The notes: generated by a model from the sequence alone, not told the origin. A stretch of 64,000 nucleotides of DNA from Burkholderia sp. Ax-1724 (GCF_011752995.1 NZ_VWWL01000013.1:62001-126000); one strand, 5' to 3'; positions 8,555-17,463 are shown, numbered from the stretch's first letter. A program made the numbers and translations.

Positions 8555-9940
8555 TCACACCTGTTCAGGAAGAGGTTGGCCGCGCGTCTCGGGCAGAAAC
8601 GGCGCGAGTACGATGCCGATCACGTAAATGAAGCCGACCGTCACCGCCGCGTGGCCGTAGCCGCCGAAGCGCGAGATCAGCGTGCCGGCGACGAGCGGCC
8701 CGGTCCACGCGAGAAAACGCGGTACGTTGAAGCAGAACGCGATCGCGGTACCGCGTACGCGCGTCGGGTACAGCTCGGGCAACCACGTCGGCTGCCACGT
8801 ATATTGCCCAAGACTGAAGAAGCCCGTGACGCACGCGACCGCGAGCAGCACGGCGATCTCGTGCGTCCACAGGAACAGCACCGGCGTCAGCACGAACGCC
8901 ATCACGAAGAACAGGAACGTGATGCGGCGGCGGCCGAAAGCGTCGGCGAGAAAGCCGAGGCCGATATAACCGGCGATCGCGCCGACGTTGTACGCCATAC
9001 CCGCATAGCTCGCCCACGTCGGCGCGGAAAGGCCCGCATGCGCGGCGACCGAGCCGATATACGGCGGCACCCACGTCGAGATGCCCCACCAGCCGAGCGT
9101 CGTCGACAGCGACATCAGCACCGCGATCACGGTGCGGCGGCGCAGCTCCTTCGAGGCGAACAGGTCGAGCAGCGTGAAGCGCGCGAGCGCCTGCTGGTCT
9201 TCGCCGAGCCGCTCGCCGGCGCGCTTGCGCCTGAGCGACTCGCGGCGTTCGCGATCGACGCGCTCCCATTGTTCGGATTCCGGAATGCCCGAGCGCATCC
9301 ACAGCGTCGCGAGTCCCGGCAGCACGCCGATCAGGTACATGTAGCGCCACGCGTGCTCGCCGCTGTGGCTCATGAAGAGCCACACGAACGAGGCGACGAA
9401 GAAGCCCGTGCCGAGCCCGCATTGCATGAGACCTGCGCCCTTGCCGCGATGCTGGTCGGGCCAGATTTCGGCGGTCATCGCGGTGCCGGTCGCCCACTCG
9501 GAGCCCATCGCGAGCCCGACGACGAAGCGCAGCATCGCGAACGAGAGCCAGTCCCACGCGAACGCCGAGAGGCCCGTGGTCAGCGAATACGCGAGGATCG
9601 CGAACATCATCATGCGCTTGCGGCCGATGTAGTCCGCGAGCACGCCGCCGATCAGCCCGCCGAGTCCCCAGCCGAGCAGCGTCAGCGCGATCACGAGGCC
9701 GGCGTAGAACGGAATCTGCGGATGCAGCGACGGCGCGAGCAGTTGCGCGAGCGCGCCGCCGACCGTGAGGATCAGCGCATAGGTTTCGTAGCCGTCGAAA
9801 AACCAGCCGAGATTGGACGCGATCAGCGCGCTCCACTGCTGGCGGTTGATCGAGCGATACCAGACGGGCGCGGGTGCGCTGCCCGCGGATGGCGGAGTCG
9901 CGCGGGCGCGCTCGCCGCGTCCGTTGGCGGAAGAAGGCAT
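8555..9940 (-). CDS. MFS transporter (12-helix, catabolic cluster)
   Basis: A 461-residue MFS permease with a 35-residue cytoplasmic N-terminus. Conserved features are FFDGYETYALILTVGGAL in helix 1, the loop motif ADYIGRKRMM after helix 2, MGSEWATGTAMTAEIW in helices 4-5, and PTRVRGTAIAFCFNVPR in the second half. It lies between the [2Fe-2S] subunit and RidA genes in the leftward operon and presumably imports the pathway substrate, an organic acid. Most residues match the transporter at 30032-31411 in the Rieske-oxygenase island, so the two are recent paralogues. ATG at 9940. Confidence 0.93.
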   Translation of the reverse strand: MPSSANGRGERARATPPSAGSAPAPVWYRSINRQQWSALIASNLGWFFDGYETYALILTVGGALAQLLAPSLHPQIPFYAGLVIALTLLGWGLGGLIGGVLADYIGRKRMMMFAILAYSLTTGLSAFAWDWLSFAMLRFVVGLAMGSEWATGTAMTAEIWPDQHRGKGAGLMQCGLGTGFFVASFVWLFMSHSGEHAWRYMYLIGVLPGLATLWMRSGIPESEQWERVDRERRESLRRKRAGERLGEDQQALARFTLLDLFASKELRRRTVIAVLMSLSTTLGWWGISTWVPPYIGSVAAHAGLSAPTWASYAGMAYNVGAIAGYIGLGFLADAFGRRRITFLFFVMAFVLTPVLFLWTHEIAVLLAVACVTGFFSLGQYTWQPTWLPELYPTRVRGTAIAFCFNVPRFLAWTGPLVAGTLISRFGGYGHAAVTVGFIYVIGIVLAPFLPETRGQPLPEQV

Positions 9941-10050
9941 GGGTGGTTGTCTCCGGGAACGGCGGGGAGTGGCGGGAAGCGACGCGCCGGCGCCGGCTCC
10001 CGCCCGATGCAGCACGTGCGGATGTTCTTGTTGTCGCGCGTGCGGGCGGT

Positions 10051-10548
10051 TTACGCGGACGCCGTCTCCTTGCGGCGCTGCGCGGCGAGCTTCACCGCCT
10101 CGATGATCTCCGGGTAGGCCCCGCACCGGCACAGATTGCCCGACAGGTAGTGGCGAATCTCCGCCTCGGTCGGATCGGGATTCTCGGCGAGCAGTTGCCG
10201 GCTCATCATCAGGAAGCCCGAGGTGCAGAAGCCGCACTGGAACGCGCCGCAGTCGATGAACGCCTGCTGGATCGGATCGAGCGCGCCGTTCGCGTCGAGA
10301 TGCTCGACGGTCGTGACTTCGGCGCCGTTCGCCATCGCCGCGAGGTACAGGCAGCCCGACACGCTCTCGCCGTTCACGAGCACCGTGCAGCAGCCGCACA
10401 ATCCCTGGCCGCAGCTTTCGCGCGCACCGTACAGGCCGAACTCGTTGCGCAGCACTTCGAGAATCGTCAGATGGGGCGCGACATTGGCGCGCACGCGCTC
10501 GCCGTTCAGCGTGAATTCGAGGTTAATCAGGGTCTCGCTCATGGTCAT
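10051..10548 (-). CDS. Molybdenum hydroxylase small subunit, 2x[2Fe-2S]
   Basis: A 165-residue iron-sulfur subunit of the xanthine dehydrogenase family. The N-terminal plant-type ferredoxin domain carries CGQGLCGCC and a distal cysteine (SGCLYL). The C-terminal domain carries CGFC and CRC (LSGNLCRCGAYPEI). It passes electrons from the molybdenum centre to the FAD subunit. The start overlaps the Mo-subunit stop by ATGA; a second in-frame ATG lies two codons on. Length and cysteine spacing are normal for the CoxS/NdhS/HcrC type, so no cluster is missing. A 110-bp gap separates it from the MFS gene. Confidence 0.95.
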   Translation of the reverse strand: MTMSETLINLEFTLNGERVRANVAPHLTILEVLRNEFGLYGARESCGQGLCGCCTVLVNGESVSGCLYLAAMANGAEVTTVEHLDANGALDPIQQAFIDCGAFQCGFCTSGFLMMSRQLLAENPDPTEAEIRHYLSGNLCRCGAYPEIIEAVKLAAQRRKETASA

Positions 10549-12866
10549 TCCTCAGGCAGCGGTTCGTTGCGTGCCGCGCAGATGGCGCGGTACACGGCTT
10601 CGGGCGTGATCGGCAGCGTCTTGATGCGCACGCCGACGGCGTCTTCGATCGCCTCGGCAATCGCCGAGGCGACGCCGAACGTCGAGCTCTCGCCGACGCC
10701 CTTCGCGCCGAACGGCCCGTTCGACTGATACGCGTCGACGGTCTCGCGGCCGATCCGGTGCGGGATGTCGTGGATGCCCGGAATCTTGTACTCGGCAAAC
10801 GACGCGTTGCGCAGCTGCCCGACTTCATCGAACTCCATGCGCTCGAACATCGTGATGCCGAGCTGCATGATCGCCGCGCCCGAAATCTGCGTATCGACGA
10901 CCTTCGGATTGATCGGCGTGCCGCAATCGACCACGTTCTCGAAACGCACGATCTTGAAGTGGCCGGTCTCGACGTCGACTTCGACTTCGACGCCGGTGCC
11001 GCCCACCATCCAGTTCGGCGTGATGTTGTCGGACTGGCCGGTCTCGTGATCGGGCTTCGTGTACGGCGGAATGAAGCTGCCGATGCCGACGATGTTGCCC
11101 GCCTGCATGCCGTACTTGCGCTTGAGCAGATCGCCCGCGCGCGCCGGTTCGTCGGCCGGCACGCCCAGTTCGTCGGCGAGCTGGCGCAGCTTCGCGCGCG
11201 CGTCCTCGGCCGCGAGGCGCACCGCGTGGCCCATGTGGAACGTCGAGCGCGAGCCGAGCGTCGCCATGTCGTACGGCGTCGAATCGGTGTCGGGACGGAT
11301 CACCTTGATCTTTTCCGCGTCGATGCCGAGCACGTCGCCGGCCATCAGCGCGATCGCGGTGTCCGAGGCCTGGCCCATGTCGACGGTGCTCGAATAGACC
11401 GTGCAGCTGCCGTCGGCCGACAGGCTCACCATCGCGACCGAGGTGGTCGGCGCAACCAGCGCCTTGAAGCCGATGCCGACGCCGCGGCCACGGCGCACCA
11501 CGCCGCTGCCGCGTTCGAACGGCGCGCTCCAGTTCATGCGCGTAGCGACGCGGTCGAGCACCAGTTCGAGCGCGGCGTCGCGCATCACGGTGCCGGTCGC
11601 GTGCGGCTGGCCGTCGCGCAGCAGATTGCGGCGGCGGAACTCGACCGGATCGAGCTTGAGCTTGCGCGCAATCATGTCCGCGTGGCTCTCGTACGCCCAC
11701 ACCATCTGCGGAATGCCGAAGCCGCGGAACGCACCGGCCGGCGGCAGGTTCGTGTACACCTGATACGAGTCGATCGACACGTTGTCGATGTCGTACGGGC
11801 CGCTCGCGGTGAAGCCAGACTTCTGCGTGACGCGCGGGCCGATGTCGGCATACGCGCCGCCGTTCCACCACACTTCGCAGCGCCGGCCCGTGATGCGGCC
11901 GTCCGCCGAGACGGCGGTCTGCATGCGGAAGGTGGTGGCGTGTTTCGTGATCGTGAAGAACTGCTCTTCCATCGTCAGCGCGACGCGCACGGGACGGCGC
12001 GTCAGCAGCGCGAGCGCCGCCGCGAGCGCTTCGACCTTGATGTAGAGCTTCGCGCCGAAGCCGCCGCCGAGCAGGCCGACGCGCACGCGCACGCGGTTTT
12101 CCGCCCAGCCGAGCAGCCGCGCGATCTCGATGCGCACGAACGACGGGCTCTGCGACGCGGTGTGCAGCGTCAGCGTGCCGGCGTTCTCGCCCGGTTCCGC
12201 GACCGTCACGATCGGCTCGAGCGGCACGTGCATGACCTGCTGCGTCGTGAAGGTATCGTCGAATACGTGGGCGGCCTGCGCGAACGCGGCATCGACGTCG
12301 CCGCGACGCACGCGGAAGTCGAGCGCGACGTTGGTCGCCTGGCGGCCCGCCAGATGCTTCAGGTCCGGAAACGTGCCGGCCGGCTTCAGCTCTTCATGCA
12401 CGTGAATGTCGGAAGCCGCCGCCTCGACTTCGTTGAACACCGCCGGCAGTTCTTCGTATTCGGCGTAGATCAGGTGCGTCGCTTCCTCGGCCGCATGCGG
12501 ATCGCTCGCGAGCACCACCGCGACCGGCTCGCCGATATAGCGCACCTTGTCGACCGCGAGGATCGGCTGGTCGTGAAACGCCGGGCCGAAGAACGGCTCC
12601 GGAATCACGCGGCGAATGTCGTCGGCGGTATAGACCGCGAATACGCCCGGCGCCTCGCGCGCGGCGCTCGTGTCGATCGACACGATGCGGCCGTGCGCGA
12701 CCGTGCTGCGGAAAATCTTCGCGTGCAGCATGCGCGGCAGCGAGACGTTATGGATATAGCCGGCGCGCCCGGTCACTTTGGCGTTCGCTTCCAGCCGGTT
12801 GATGCCGCGTCCGACCTGACGCGGCGCGGCGCCGGTTTCGAGCGGCGCGGTTTCGATGATGGTCAT
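10545..12866 (-). CDS. Molybdenum hydroxylase large subunit (molybdopterin-binding)
   Basis: A 773-residue Mo-pterin catalytic subunit of the xanthine dehydrogenase/CoxL family. Visible motifs are QVMHVPLEP near the start of the Mo domain, GGGFGAKLYIK at about residue 265, GAFRGFGIPQ at about 375, and GVGESS at about 725, which holds the catalytic glutamate that activates the attacking water. It hydroxylates a carbon next to a ring heteroatom, or an aromatic acyl-CoA, with oxygen from water. The GAFRGFG loop is the generic hydroxylase type; the cysteine-bearing loop of true (form I) CO dehydrogenase is absent. It overlaps its neighbours by ATGA on both sides in the order FAD-Mo-FeS. Substrate undetermined. 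Confidence 0.95.
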   Translation of the reverse strand: MTIIETAPLETGAAPRQVGRGINRLEANAKVTGRAGYIHNVSLPRMLHAKIFRSTVAHGRIVSIDTSAAREAPGVFAVYTADDIRRVIPEPFFGPAFHDQPILAVDKVRYIGEPVAVVLASDPHAAEEATHLIYAEYEELPAVFNEVEAAASDIHVHEELKPAGTFPDLKHLAGRQATNVALDFRVRRGDVDAAFAQAAHVFDDTFTTQQVMHVPLEPIVTVAEPGENAGTLTLHTASQSPSFVRIEIARLLGWAENRVRVRVGLLGGGFGAKLYIKVEALAAALALLTRRPVRVALTMEEQFFTITKHATTFRMQTAVSADGRITGRRCEVWWNGGAYADIGPRVTQKSGFTASGPYDIDNVSIDSYQVYTNLPPAGAFRGFGIPQMVWAYESHADMIARKLKLDPVEFRRRNLLRDGQPHATGTVMRDAALELVLDRVATRMNWSAPFERGSGVVRRGRGVGIGFKALVAPTTSVAMVSLSADGSCTVYSSTVDMGQASDTAIALMAGDVLGIDAEKIKVIRPDTDSTPYDMATLGSRSTFHMGHAVRLAAEDARAKLRQLADELGVPADEPARAGDLLKRKYGMQAGNIVGIGSFIPPYTKPDHETGQSDNITPNWMVGGTGVEVEVDVETGHFKIVRFENVVDCGTPINPKVVDTQISGAAIMQLGITMFERMEFDEVGQLRNASFAEYKIPGIHDIPHRIGRETVDAYQSNGPFGAKGVGESSTFGVASAIAEAIEDAVGVRIKTLPITPEAVYRAICAARNEPLPEE

Positions 12867-13741
12867 GCCTGCTCCTTGTTGCGAGCCGCCTCCAGCGCGA
12901 TGCGCACCGCGCGTCCGAGGTAGACAGTCAGCAGATGTTTCTTGTAGCTCGCCGAGCCGTGCGGATCACCGACAATGTCGAGCGACGCCGCCCCCGCCTC
13001 GCCGGCGCGCGCGAGCGTCGCCGCATCCGGCAGCGCGCCGCGCAGGATCGCTTCGGCATCGACGAGACGCGTCGGCCGGTCGGTCGCCGCGCCGACGATC
13101 ACGCTCGCGTTGCCGATCCGCTCGCCCTGCATGTCGAGCACGACCGCGACGCCGAGCGCCGGCCAGTCGTGCGAGGCGCGCGTGGTCACTTTCATGTAGG
13201 CAGCCGGACGGCCGGCCTGCGCGGGCACCGTCACCTTCGAGATCAGTTCGTTGCGCGCGAGCACGGTCTCGTAGTAGCCGGTCGCGAGTTCCTCGACCGG
13301 CAGCGTGCGCTCGCCGGCGGGGCCCGTCACGGTGACGCTCGCGCCGAGCGCGCTCAGCACCGGCGGCATGTCCATGTGCGGATCGGCATGCGCGAGATTG
13401 CCGCCGAGCGTCGCGACGTTGCGCACCCGCACGTTCGACAGCGTGCGCAGCGTGCGCGCGAGCAGCGGCCAGCCTTCGCGGACTTCCTGCGAATGTTCGA
13501 GCGCGGCGAGCCGCGTCAGGCCGCCGATCTGCAGTTCGCCGTTGCCGCCGATCGAAATCCGCGAATGCTCGGGCTCCACGTCCTGCAGGCTGACGAGCCG
13601 CGTCGGGCGCAGCACGCCGGCCTTCATCATCAGCATGATCGCCGTGCCGCCGCCGACCGGGCGGATGTCCGGGTCCTCGGGATCCAGAAGCGCGATCGCC
13701 TGCTGCAGCGAGCGCGGTGTAGCGAATTCGAATGGCGCCAT
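12863..13741 (-). CDS. Molybdenum hydroxylase FAD-binding subunit
   Basis: A 292-residue FAD subunit of the CoxM/NdhF type. The N-terminal segment FEFATPRSLQQAIALL precedes RPVGGGTAIMLMMK, the FAD pyrophosphate-binding loop at about residues 32-45. A second FAD motif, TLSNVRVRNVATLGGNLAHADPHMD, is at about residues 98-122. The C-terminal CO-dehydrogenase flavoprotein domain is complete. It takes electrons from the iron-sulfur subunit and gives them to an acceptor. The gene starts at ATG 13741, 93 bp downstream of the hydrolase stop, and overlaps the Mo-subunit gene by ATGA. Confidence 0.94.
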   Translation of the reverse strand: MAPFEFATPRSLQQAIALLDPEDPDIRPVGGGTAIMLMMKAGVLRPTRLVSLQDVEPEHSRISIGGNGELQIGGLTRLAALEHSQEVREGWPLLARTLRTLSNVRVRNVATLGGNLAHADPHMDMPPVLSALGASVTVTGPAGERTLPVEELATGYYETVLARNELISKVTVPAQAGRPAAYMKVTTRASHDWPALGVAVVLDMQGERIGNASVIVGAATDRPTRLVDAEAILRGALPDAATLARAGEAGAASLDIVGDPHGSASYKKHLLTVYLGRAVRIALEAARNKEQA

Positions 13742-13774
13742 TCGGCCCCCCTTCCTTAATGCAAATCCGGTTGT

Positions 13775-13828
13775 GACGCGTTTATGTGAGGCTCTGATGC
13801 GACGCGCTTATTTGACACACTTATTTGA
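13775..13828. repeat. Three imperfect short direct repeats in the hydrolase-FAD subunit gap
   Basis: Within the 93-bp gap between the hydrolase stop and the FAD-subunit start there are three imperfect repeats of a CGC-TTATTTGA-like unit (at 13775, 13801 and 13816). No gene fits here. They may be slippage-generated spacer DNA. Confidence 0.5.
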
Positions 13829-13833
13829 CGCAC

Positions 13834-14664
13834 CTACGCGATGCGCTTGATCAGCGCGAGCAGTTCGTTCGCGACGAGTTCGGGCACTTCGAGCGGCGTC
13901 AGGTGGCGCGCCTTCGGCACCTCGGTCAGCGTCGAGCCGGCGATGCCTTCGTGCAGCGCACGCGCCATCGCGGGCGGTGCCGCATAGTCTTCCTCGCCGA
14001 CGATCACGCAGGTCGGCACGCGCAGCTTCGCCATTTGCGCGCGGCCGTCGTAGGCGCCGAGCATCCGGCCGGTCGCGGCGAACGCGGCGACCTCGTTGCG
14101 CAGGAACGTATCGACGCAGCGCTGCACGACGTCCTTGTGGGTCGCGCGGAACTCGTCACCGAACCAACGGGTGGTCTGGAACTCGACCAGCCCGGCGAGC
14201 CCTTCCTTTTCGGCCTTCGAGGCGCGCACGTCCCAATCCTTCGGCGCGGTTTCGCCATACCAGGCCGTCGTGTCGATCAGGCCGGCCGCACGCGTGAGTT
14301 CCGGGTACGTGCCCGCGAATTCGAGCGACACGCAGCCGCCCATCGACGCGCCGGCGATCAGTACGCCGCCGAAGTCGAGCGCGGTCACGACGTCGCGCAC
14401 GTCGGCGGCGAACTGCGCGACCGTGTACGGGCCGGCCGGCTTGTCCGACGCGCCGTGCCCGCGGCAGTCGAGCGCGAGCACCGCCGCATGCGGCACGAGG
14501 CGTTCGACCACCGGCTGCCAGAACGCGCGATCCATGGCGAGCGAATGAAGCAGCACGACGCGCGGCACGCCGTCGCGTTGTCCGTAGAGGCTATAGCCGA
14601 TGCGCGTACCGTCGCGCACGCTCACGTGCGACGACACGGCATCGCGTTCGATTGAGGCAGTCAT
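13834..14664 (-). CDS. Alpha/beta hydrolase (3-oxoadipate enol-lactonase-like)
   Basis: A 276-residue alpha/beta-fold hydrolase. The nucleophile elbow GASMGG is at about residue 105, the oxyanion region HSLAMDRAFW at about 41, the DCRGHGASDKPAGPYT strand-helix at about 67, an acidic residue in VGEEDYAAPP at about 222, and the histidine in KARHLTPLE near the C-terminus, giving a complete Ser-Asp/Glu-His triad. This arrangement is typical of PcaD-like enol-lactonases and of ring-cleavage product hydrolases such as N-formylmaleamate deformylase. It is the promoter-proximal gene of the Mo-hydroxylase operon, with the shared operator 87 bp upstream. A far longer open frame upstream (to 15252) is ignored because homology begins at the ATG at 14664. 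Confidence 0.9.
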   Translation of the reverse strand: MTASIERDAVSSHVSVRDGTRIGYSLYGQRDGVPRVVLLHSLAMDRAFWQPVVERLVPHAAVLALDCRGHGASDKPAGPYTVAQFAADVRDVVTALDFGGVLIAGASMGGCVSLEFAGTYPELTRAAGLIDTTAWYGETAPKDWDVRASKAEKEGLAGLVEFQTTRWFGDEFRATHKDVVQRCVDTFLRNEVAAFAATGRMLGAYDGRAQMAKLRVPTCVIVGEEDYAAPPAMARALHEGIAGSTLTEVPKARHLTPLEVPELVANELLALIKRIA

Positions 14665-14750
14665 CGTGAGGGAATCCGTTCGGTGAGAGAGGGGAAGGTC
14701 TTCGTGGGCCTGATATTGCGGGCGCGAACCGCGCGCCGCAAACGACGATC

Positions 14751-14778
14751 TTTCATGGGGGGCATGAAAAAGTTTCAT
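14751..14778. promoter_or_regulatory. Putative LysR operator, copy 2 (shared with 4330-4357)
   Basis: A 28-bp element of form TTTCAT-N7-ATGA-N5-TTTCAT. The first arm pair here is a perfect six-base inverted repeat (TTTCAT, seven bases, ATGAAA), followed by a third TTTCAT. The spacing is identical to the copy between UbiD and LysR. It lies 87 bp upstream of the first gene of the Mo-hydroxylase operon, a normal position for LysR activation. It falls in a 658-bp gene-free stretch (14665-15322) whose only other notable feature is the element at 15021. Confidence 0.7.
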
Positions 14779-15020
14779 CGGGGAAGCGGGTGTGCCGGCG
14801 GCATCCGGCAGTTTGCTGCCCGCAACTTTCGTGGCGGGCGGCCGGTACACGAACCGTAAGCTTTGCGACGCAGGGTGAACGTCGGTCGCCAGCACGGGCC
14901 TGGCCGACGCAGCCGCCGGCAAGATGCCAGCAAGATTAAGGACGCCCGCAGCGCCCTCTCCGCCATCGAGCGCCGCCGCGCAAGCAGAACAGCCGGCTGA
15001 TGCCAGCCATCTCCCCTCAG

Positions 15021-15042
15021 GCATATCTGACATCACCGACCT
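15021..15042. promoter_or_regulatory. Putative LysR operator for porin (shared with 17464-17485)
   Basis: A 22-bp block beginning GCATATCTG, followed by CATC and CCGA segments. It matches 19 of 22 positions of the block at 17464, with the same orientation and no gaps. It is 281 bp upstream of the porin start, so a long leader or a more distal promoter would be needed. The match suggests the porin is co-regulated with the FAH/HyuAB operon. Confidence 0.6.
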
Positions 15043-15322
15043 GCACCTACCCGCACGGCACGGTGATTCATAAACTGCTTTCGCTCGCCCATCGAGACGC
15101 GCATCCGGGACTCGCATGAGCGCCTGCATCAGCGCATGACCACTGCCATGCGCCGACCGGCCGTCCATCGCGAACCAGAAGACCGAACCGAAACAGACAG
15201 AGGACGCCGATGACCTCGTCGGCACCCCATCCCATCTGACGATGGCTGCCATTGCGCGAACGCTGATCCCCTTCGCGACGATGTCTTGCGTTCAAAAAAT
15301 AATTAATCAGGAGACTGAATCG

Positions 15323-16384
15323 ATGTACGGACTCGAACGAACCACGGCGCGCGAATTCAAGCGCGCAGGCTGCTTCATGGCTGCGTCACTGGCCTTGCTC
15401 GGTCATGCGGCGCACGCCCAATCCCTCCCGGGTGGATCGTCGTCGGTCGATCTGTATGGCCTGATCGGCATGTACATCGACCAGTCGAAAGTCAGCACGA
15501 CACCGCATGGAACGGTTCAGGCCGGCGGCGGCGGACTGACCACGTCGTACTGGGGATTGCGCGGCCGCGAAGACCTGGGCGGCGGCAATGCCGCGATCTT
15601 CGTGCTGGAAAGCTTCTTCCGCCCCAACACCGGGCAAATGGGACGCAACGCCACCGATGGCCTGTTTTCGCGCAACGCCTACGTCGGATTCTCGACCCCA
15701 TACGGCACGCTCAAGCTCGGCGAACAGACGACCCAGACCTACACCAATCAGATTCTCCTCAATCCGTTCGGCGCGTCGGTCGTGTTTTCTCCGCTGGTGG
15801 TTCAGTCGTACACCGCCGCGTACAACAATACGGTGATCGGCGATACGGTCTGGGACAATGTGGTCGGCTATTACAGCCCCTCGTTCCATGGGCTGACCGG
15901 CGCGGTGCAATACGGAGTGAGCAGCGTCACCGGCTCGCAGGGGCGCGACAATCTCGGCCTGCATCTGAACTACGAGAACGGCCCCGTGCAAGTCGCGCTC
16001 TCCGCGCAGCGTGTGCGCGCTGCGATAACCGCACCGGGCGCCGAGCAGTATCTGTATCTCGCCGGCGCGACCTACAACGCCAACTTCGCAAAGTTCTACG
16101 GCGCACTACAAACGACCAATACCACCACCGCGCAGGTCGGGTCGCATACCTATCAGGCGGGCCTGTCGATTCCCGTGACTGCCGTGTCGGTGATTCTCGC
16201 CGAATGGGCCATCACCAGACAGCGTGCGCCACACGACAACGACACGGTCCACAACACGGGATCGGTCGCCTACGATTACAACCTGTCGAAGCGCACGGAC
16301 GTCTACGCGGCCTACTCGTACGACAAAATTTCGTCAAAACCGTCCGGCAGCACATACGGCGTTGGCATGAGACACACGTTCTGA
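15323..16384 (+). CDS. Outer-membrane porin (Gram-negative trimeric type)
   Basis: A 353-residue precursor. The signal peptide runs to about residue 33 (FMAASLALLGHAAHA). The mature part begins SSSVDLYGLIGMYID, the usual first strand of beta-proteobacterial porins, includes YWGLRGREDLGGGNAAIFVLESFF, and ends in a C-terminal phenylalanine (VGMRHTF), the BAM recognition signal. The ATG at 15323 follows CAGGAG. It sits between two catabolic islands; a shared upstream element suggests it belongs with the LysR at 16469-17446 and admits that pathway's substrate. It is only distantly similar to the second porin at 28879-29958. Confidence 0.94.
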   Translation: MYGLERTTAREFKRAGCFMAASLALLGHAAHAQSLPGGSSSVDLYGLIGMYIDQSKVSTTPHGTVQAGGGGLTTSYWGLRGREDLGGGNAAIFVLESFFRPNTGQMGRNATDGLFSRNAYVGFSTPYGTLKLGEQTTQTYTNQILLNPFGASVVFSPLVVQSYTAAYNNTVIGDTVWDNVVGYYSPSFHGLTGAVQYGVSSVTGSQGRDNLGLHLNYENGPVQVALSAQRVRAAITAPGAEQYLYLAGATYNANFAKFYGALQTTNTTTAQVGSHTYQAGLSIPVTAVSVILAEWAITRQRAPHDNDTVHNTGSVAYDYNLSKRTDVYAAYSYDKISSKPSGSTYGVGMRHTF

Positions 16385-16468
16385 TCTCTGCGGGCCGGCG
16401 CCTCGGCCCCCACTACGCCGGAATCCTGAACAGTGCCGCCTGCGCCATTGCCGGCGGCCATCAACCTT

Positions 16469-17446
16469 TCACGAACGAACCTTTTTGCCTTTACCGCGCT
16501 CGACGGATTGGTGCTTGACCGGCTCGGTTAGCTGGTGCTCCCAACTGGCAATGATCGATTGCACCGCGTCGGCCACCACACGGCAGGCCGCGGAAAATTT
16601 GCCATGGCGCGGCAGCGCCAGCACGACATGGCGGCAAAGGTCCGGCTTGACGACCTGGCAGACCTGCAACTGCCCGCGCTGCACTTCCGCGGCAAAAGCA
16701 TAAGGGCCGAGTACCGCATACAAACCCGGCGTATTGGCCACCAGTTCCTTCTGCGCGGTAAGCGAGTCGGCCTCGACCACGGCTTCCAGCCGGAAGCCGA
16801 GGCCGCGCGCGGTTTCGTCCAGCGCCTGGCGCCACTGGCCGGGCCGTCTCGGCAAAACGAGCCGCAAATCGCGCAGGCGGATGAAATCGAGTGTGGCCTC
16901 GCGCGTCAGCGGATCGCCCGGCGCGGACACGAGGTAAGTGTGGGCCTCGCACAGCAGTTTCTCTTCGCGGCCACTCGGGCGCCGGAAACGGAACAGGATC
17001 GCCAGATCGACCGTGCCGCCGTCCAGCATGCTATCGAGCTCCGCCCCCTGGGCTTCCGCGATGCTCAGGCGAATCCCGGGATGCTGGGCCTGCAGCCGCG
17101 CAAAAAGACGTGTCATGAGCGGATGCGCGGCCGACGGCAGGATACCGAGCCGCACCTCGCCCATCACGTGACCGGCATCGGCCCGCATCTCTTCGGTCAA
17201 CTGTTCCGTCTCGTGCAGCCAGATGCGCAGCCGGGCGGCCGCGCGCTCGCCGAGTTCGGTCAGCACGACGCCGCGGCCGGTGCGGTGGAACAGCCGCCCC
17301 CCGCAATTCGCCTCGAAGTCGGCAACCTGCCGGCTGATGTGCGACTGCACGGTCTGCCGGCGCGCCGCCACCTTGCTCAGGCTGCCGGCATCGGCCACTT
17401 CGAGAAACAGGCGAACGCTGTCGAGGTTCATCGGGCCCACCTTCAT
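16469..17446 (-). CDS. LysR-family transcriptional regulator
   Basis: A 325-residue LysR protein. The helix-turn-helix is at residues 6-65 (MNLDSVRLFLEVADAGSLSKVAARRQTVQSHISRQVADFE), then a dimerisation helix and an effector domain starting at about residue 95 (MGEVRLGILPSAAHPL). The basic tail (VERGKGKKVRS) is unusual but short. Two starts are possible: 17446, with GGAGAG upstream, or an internal ATG at 17431 with AGGTG. It is divergent from the FAH/HyuAB operon, with a 22-bp repeat-bearing element between, and is the natural regulator of that operon and of the porin. Confidence 0.94.
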   Translation of the reverse strand: MKVGPMNLDSVRLFLEVADAGSLSKVAARRQTVQSHISRQVADFEANCGGRLFHRTGRGVVLTELGERAAARLRIWLHETEQLTEEMRADAGHVMGEVRLGILPSAAHPLMTRLFARLQAQHPGIRLSIAEAQGAELDSMLDGGTVDLAILFRFRRPSGREEKLLCEAHTYLVSAPGDPLTREATLDFIRLRDLRLVLPRRPGQWRQALDETARGLGFRLEAVVEADSLTAQKELVANTPGLYAVLGPYAFAAEVQRGQLQVCQVVKPDLCRHVVLALPRHGKFSAACRVVADAVQSIIASWEHQLTEPVKHQSVERGKGKKVRS

Positions 17447-17463
17447 CGGATATCACTCTCCAA

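Noticed and set aside
10545..13741. Carbon monoxide dehydrogenase (CoxMLS)
   Set aside because: Subunit order is right and a CoxG-like gene is nearby, but the catalytic loop is GAFRGFG and lacks the cysteine-bearing loop of true CO dehydrogenases; the catabolic context also argues against it.
1307..14664. Direct assignment as the Hmf furan-degradation cluster
   Set aside because: Mo hydroxylase, ligase, UbiD and UbiX fit, but the crotonase-type HmfE and the oxidoreductase HmfH are absent and RidA and a PcaD-like hydrolase are present. Kept only as one hypothesis.
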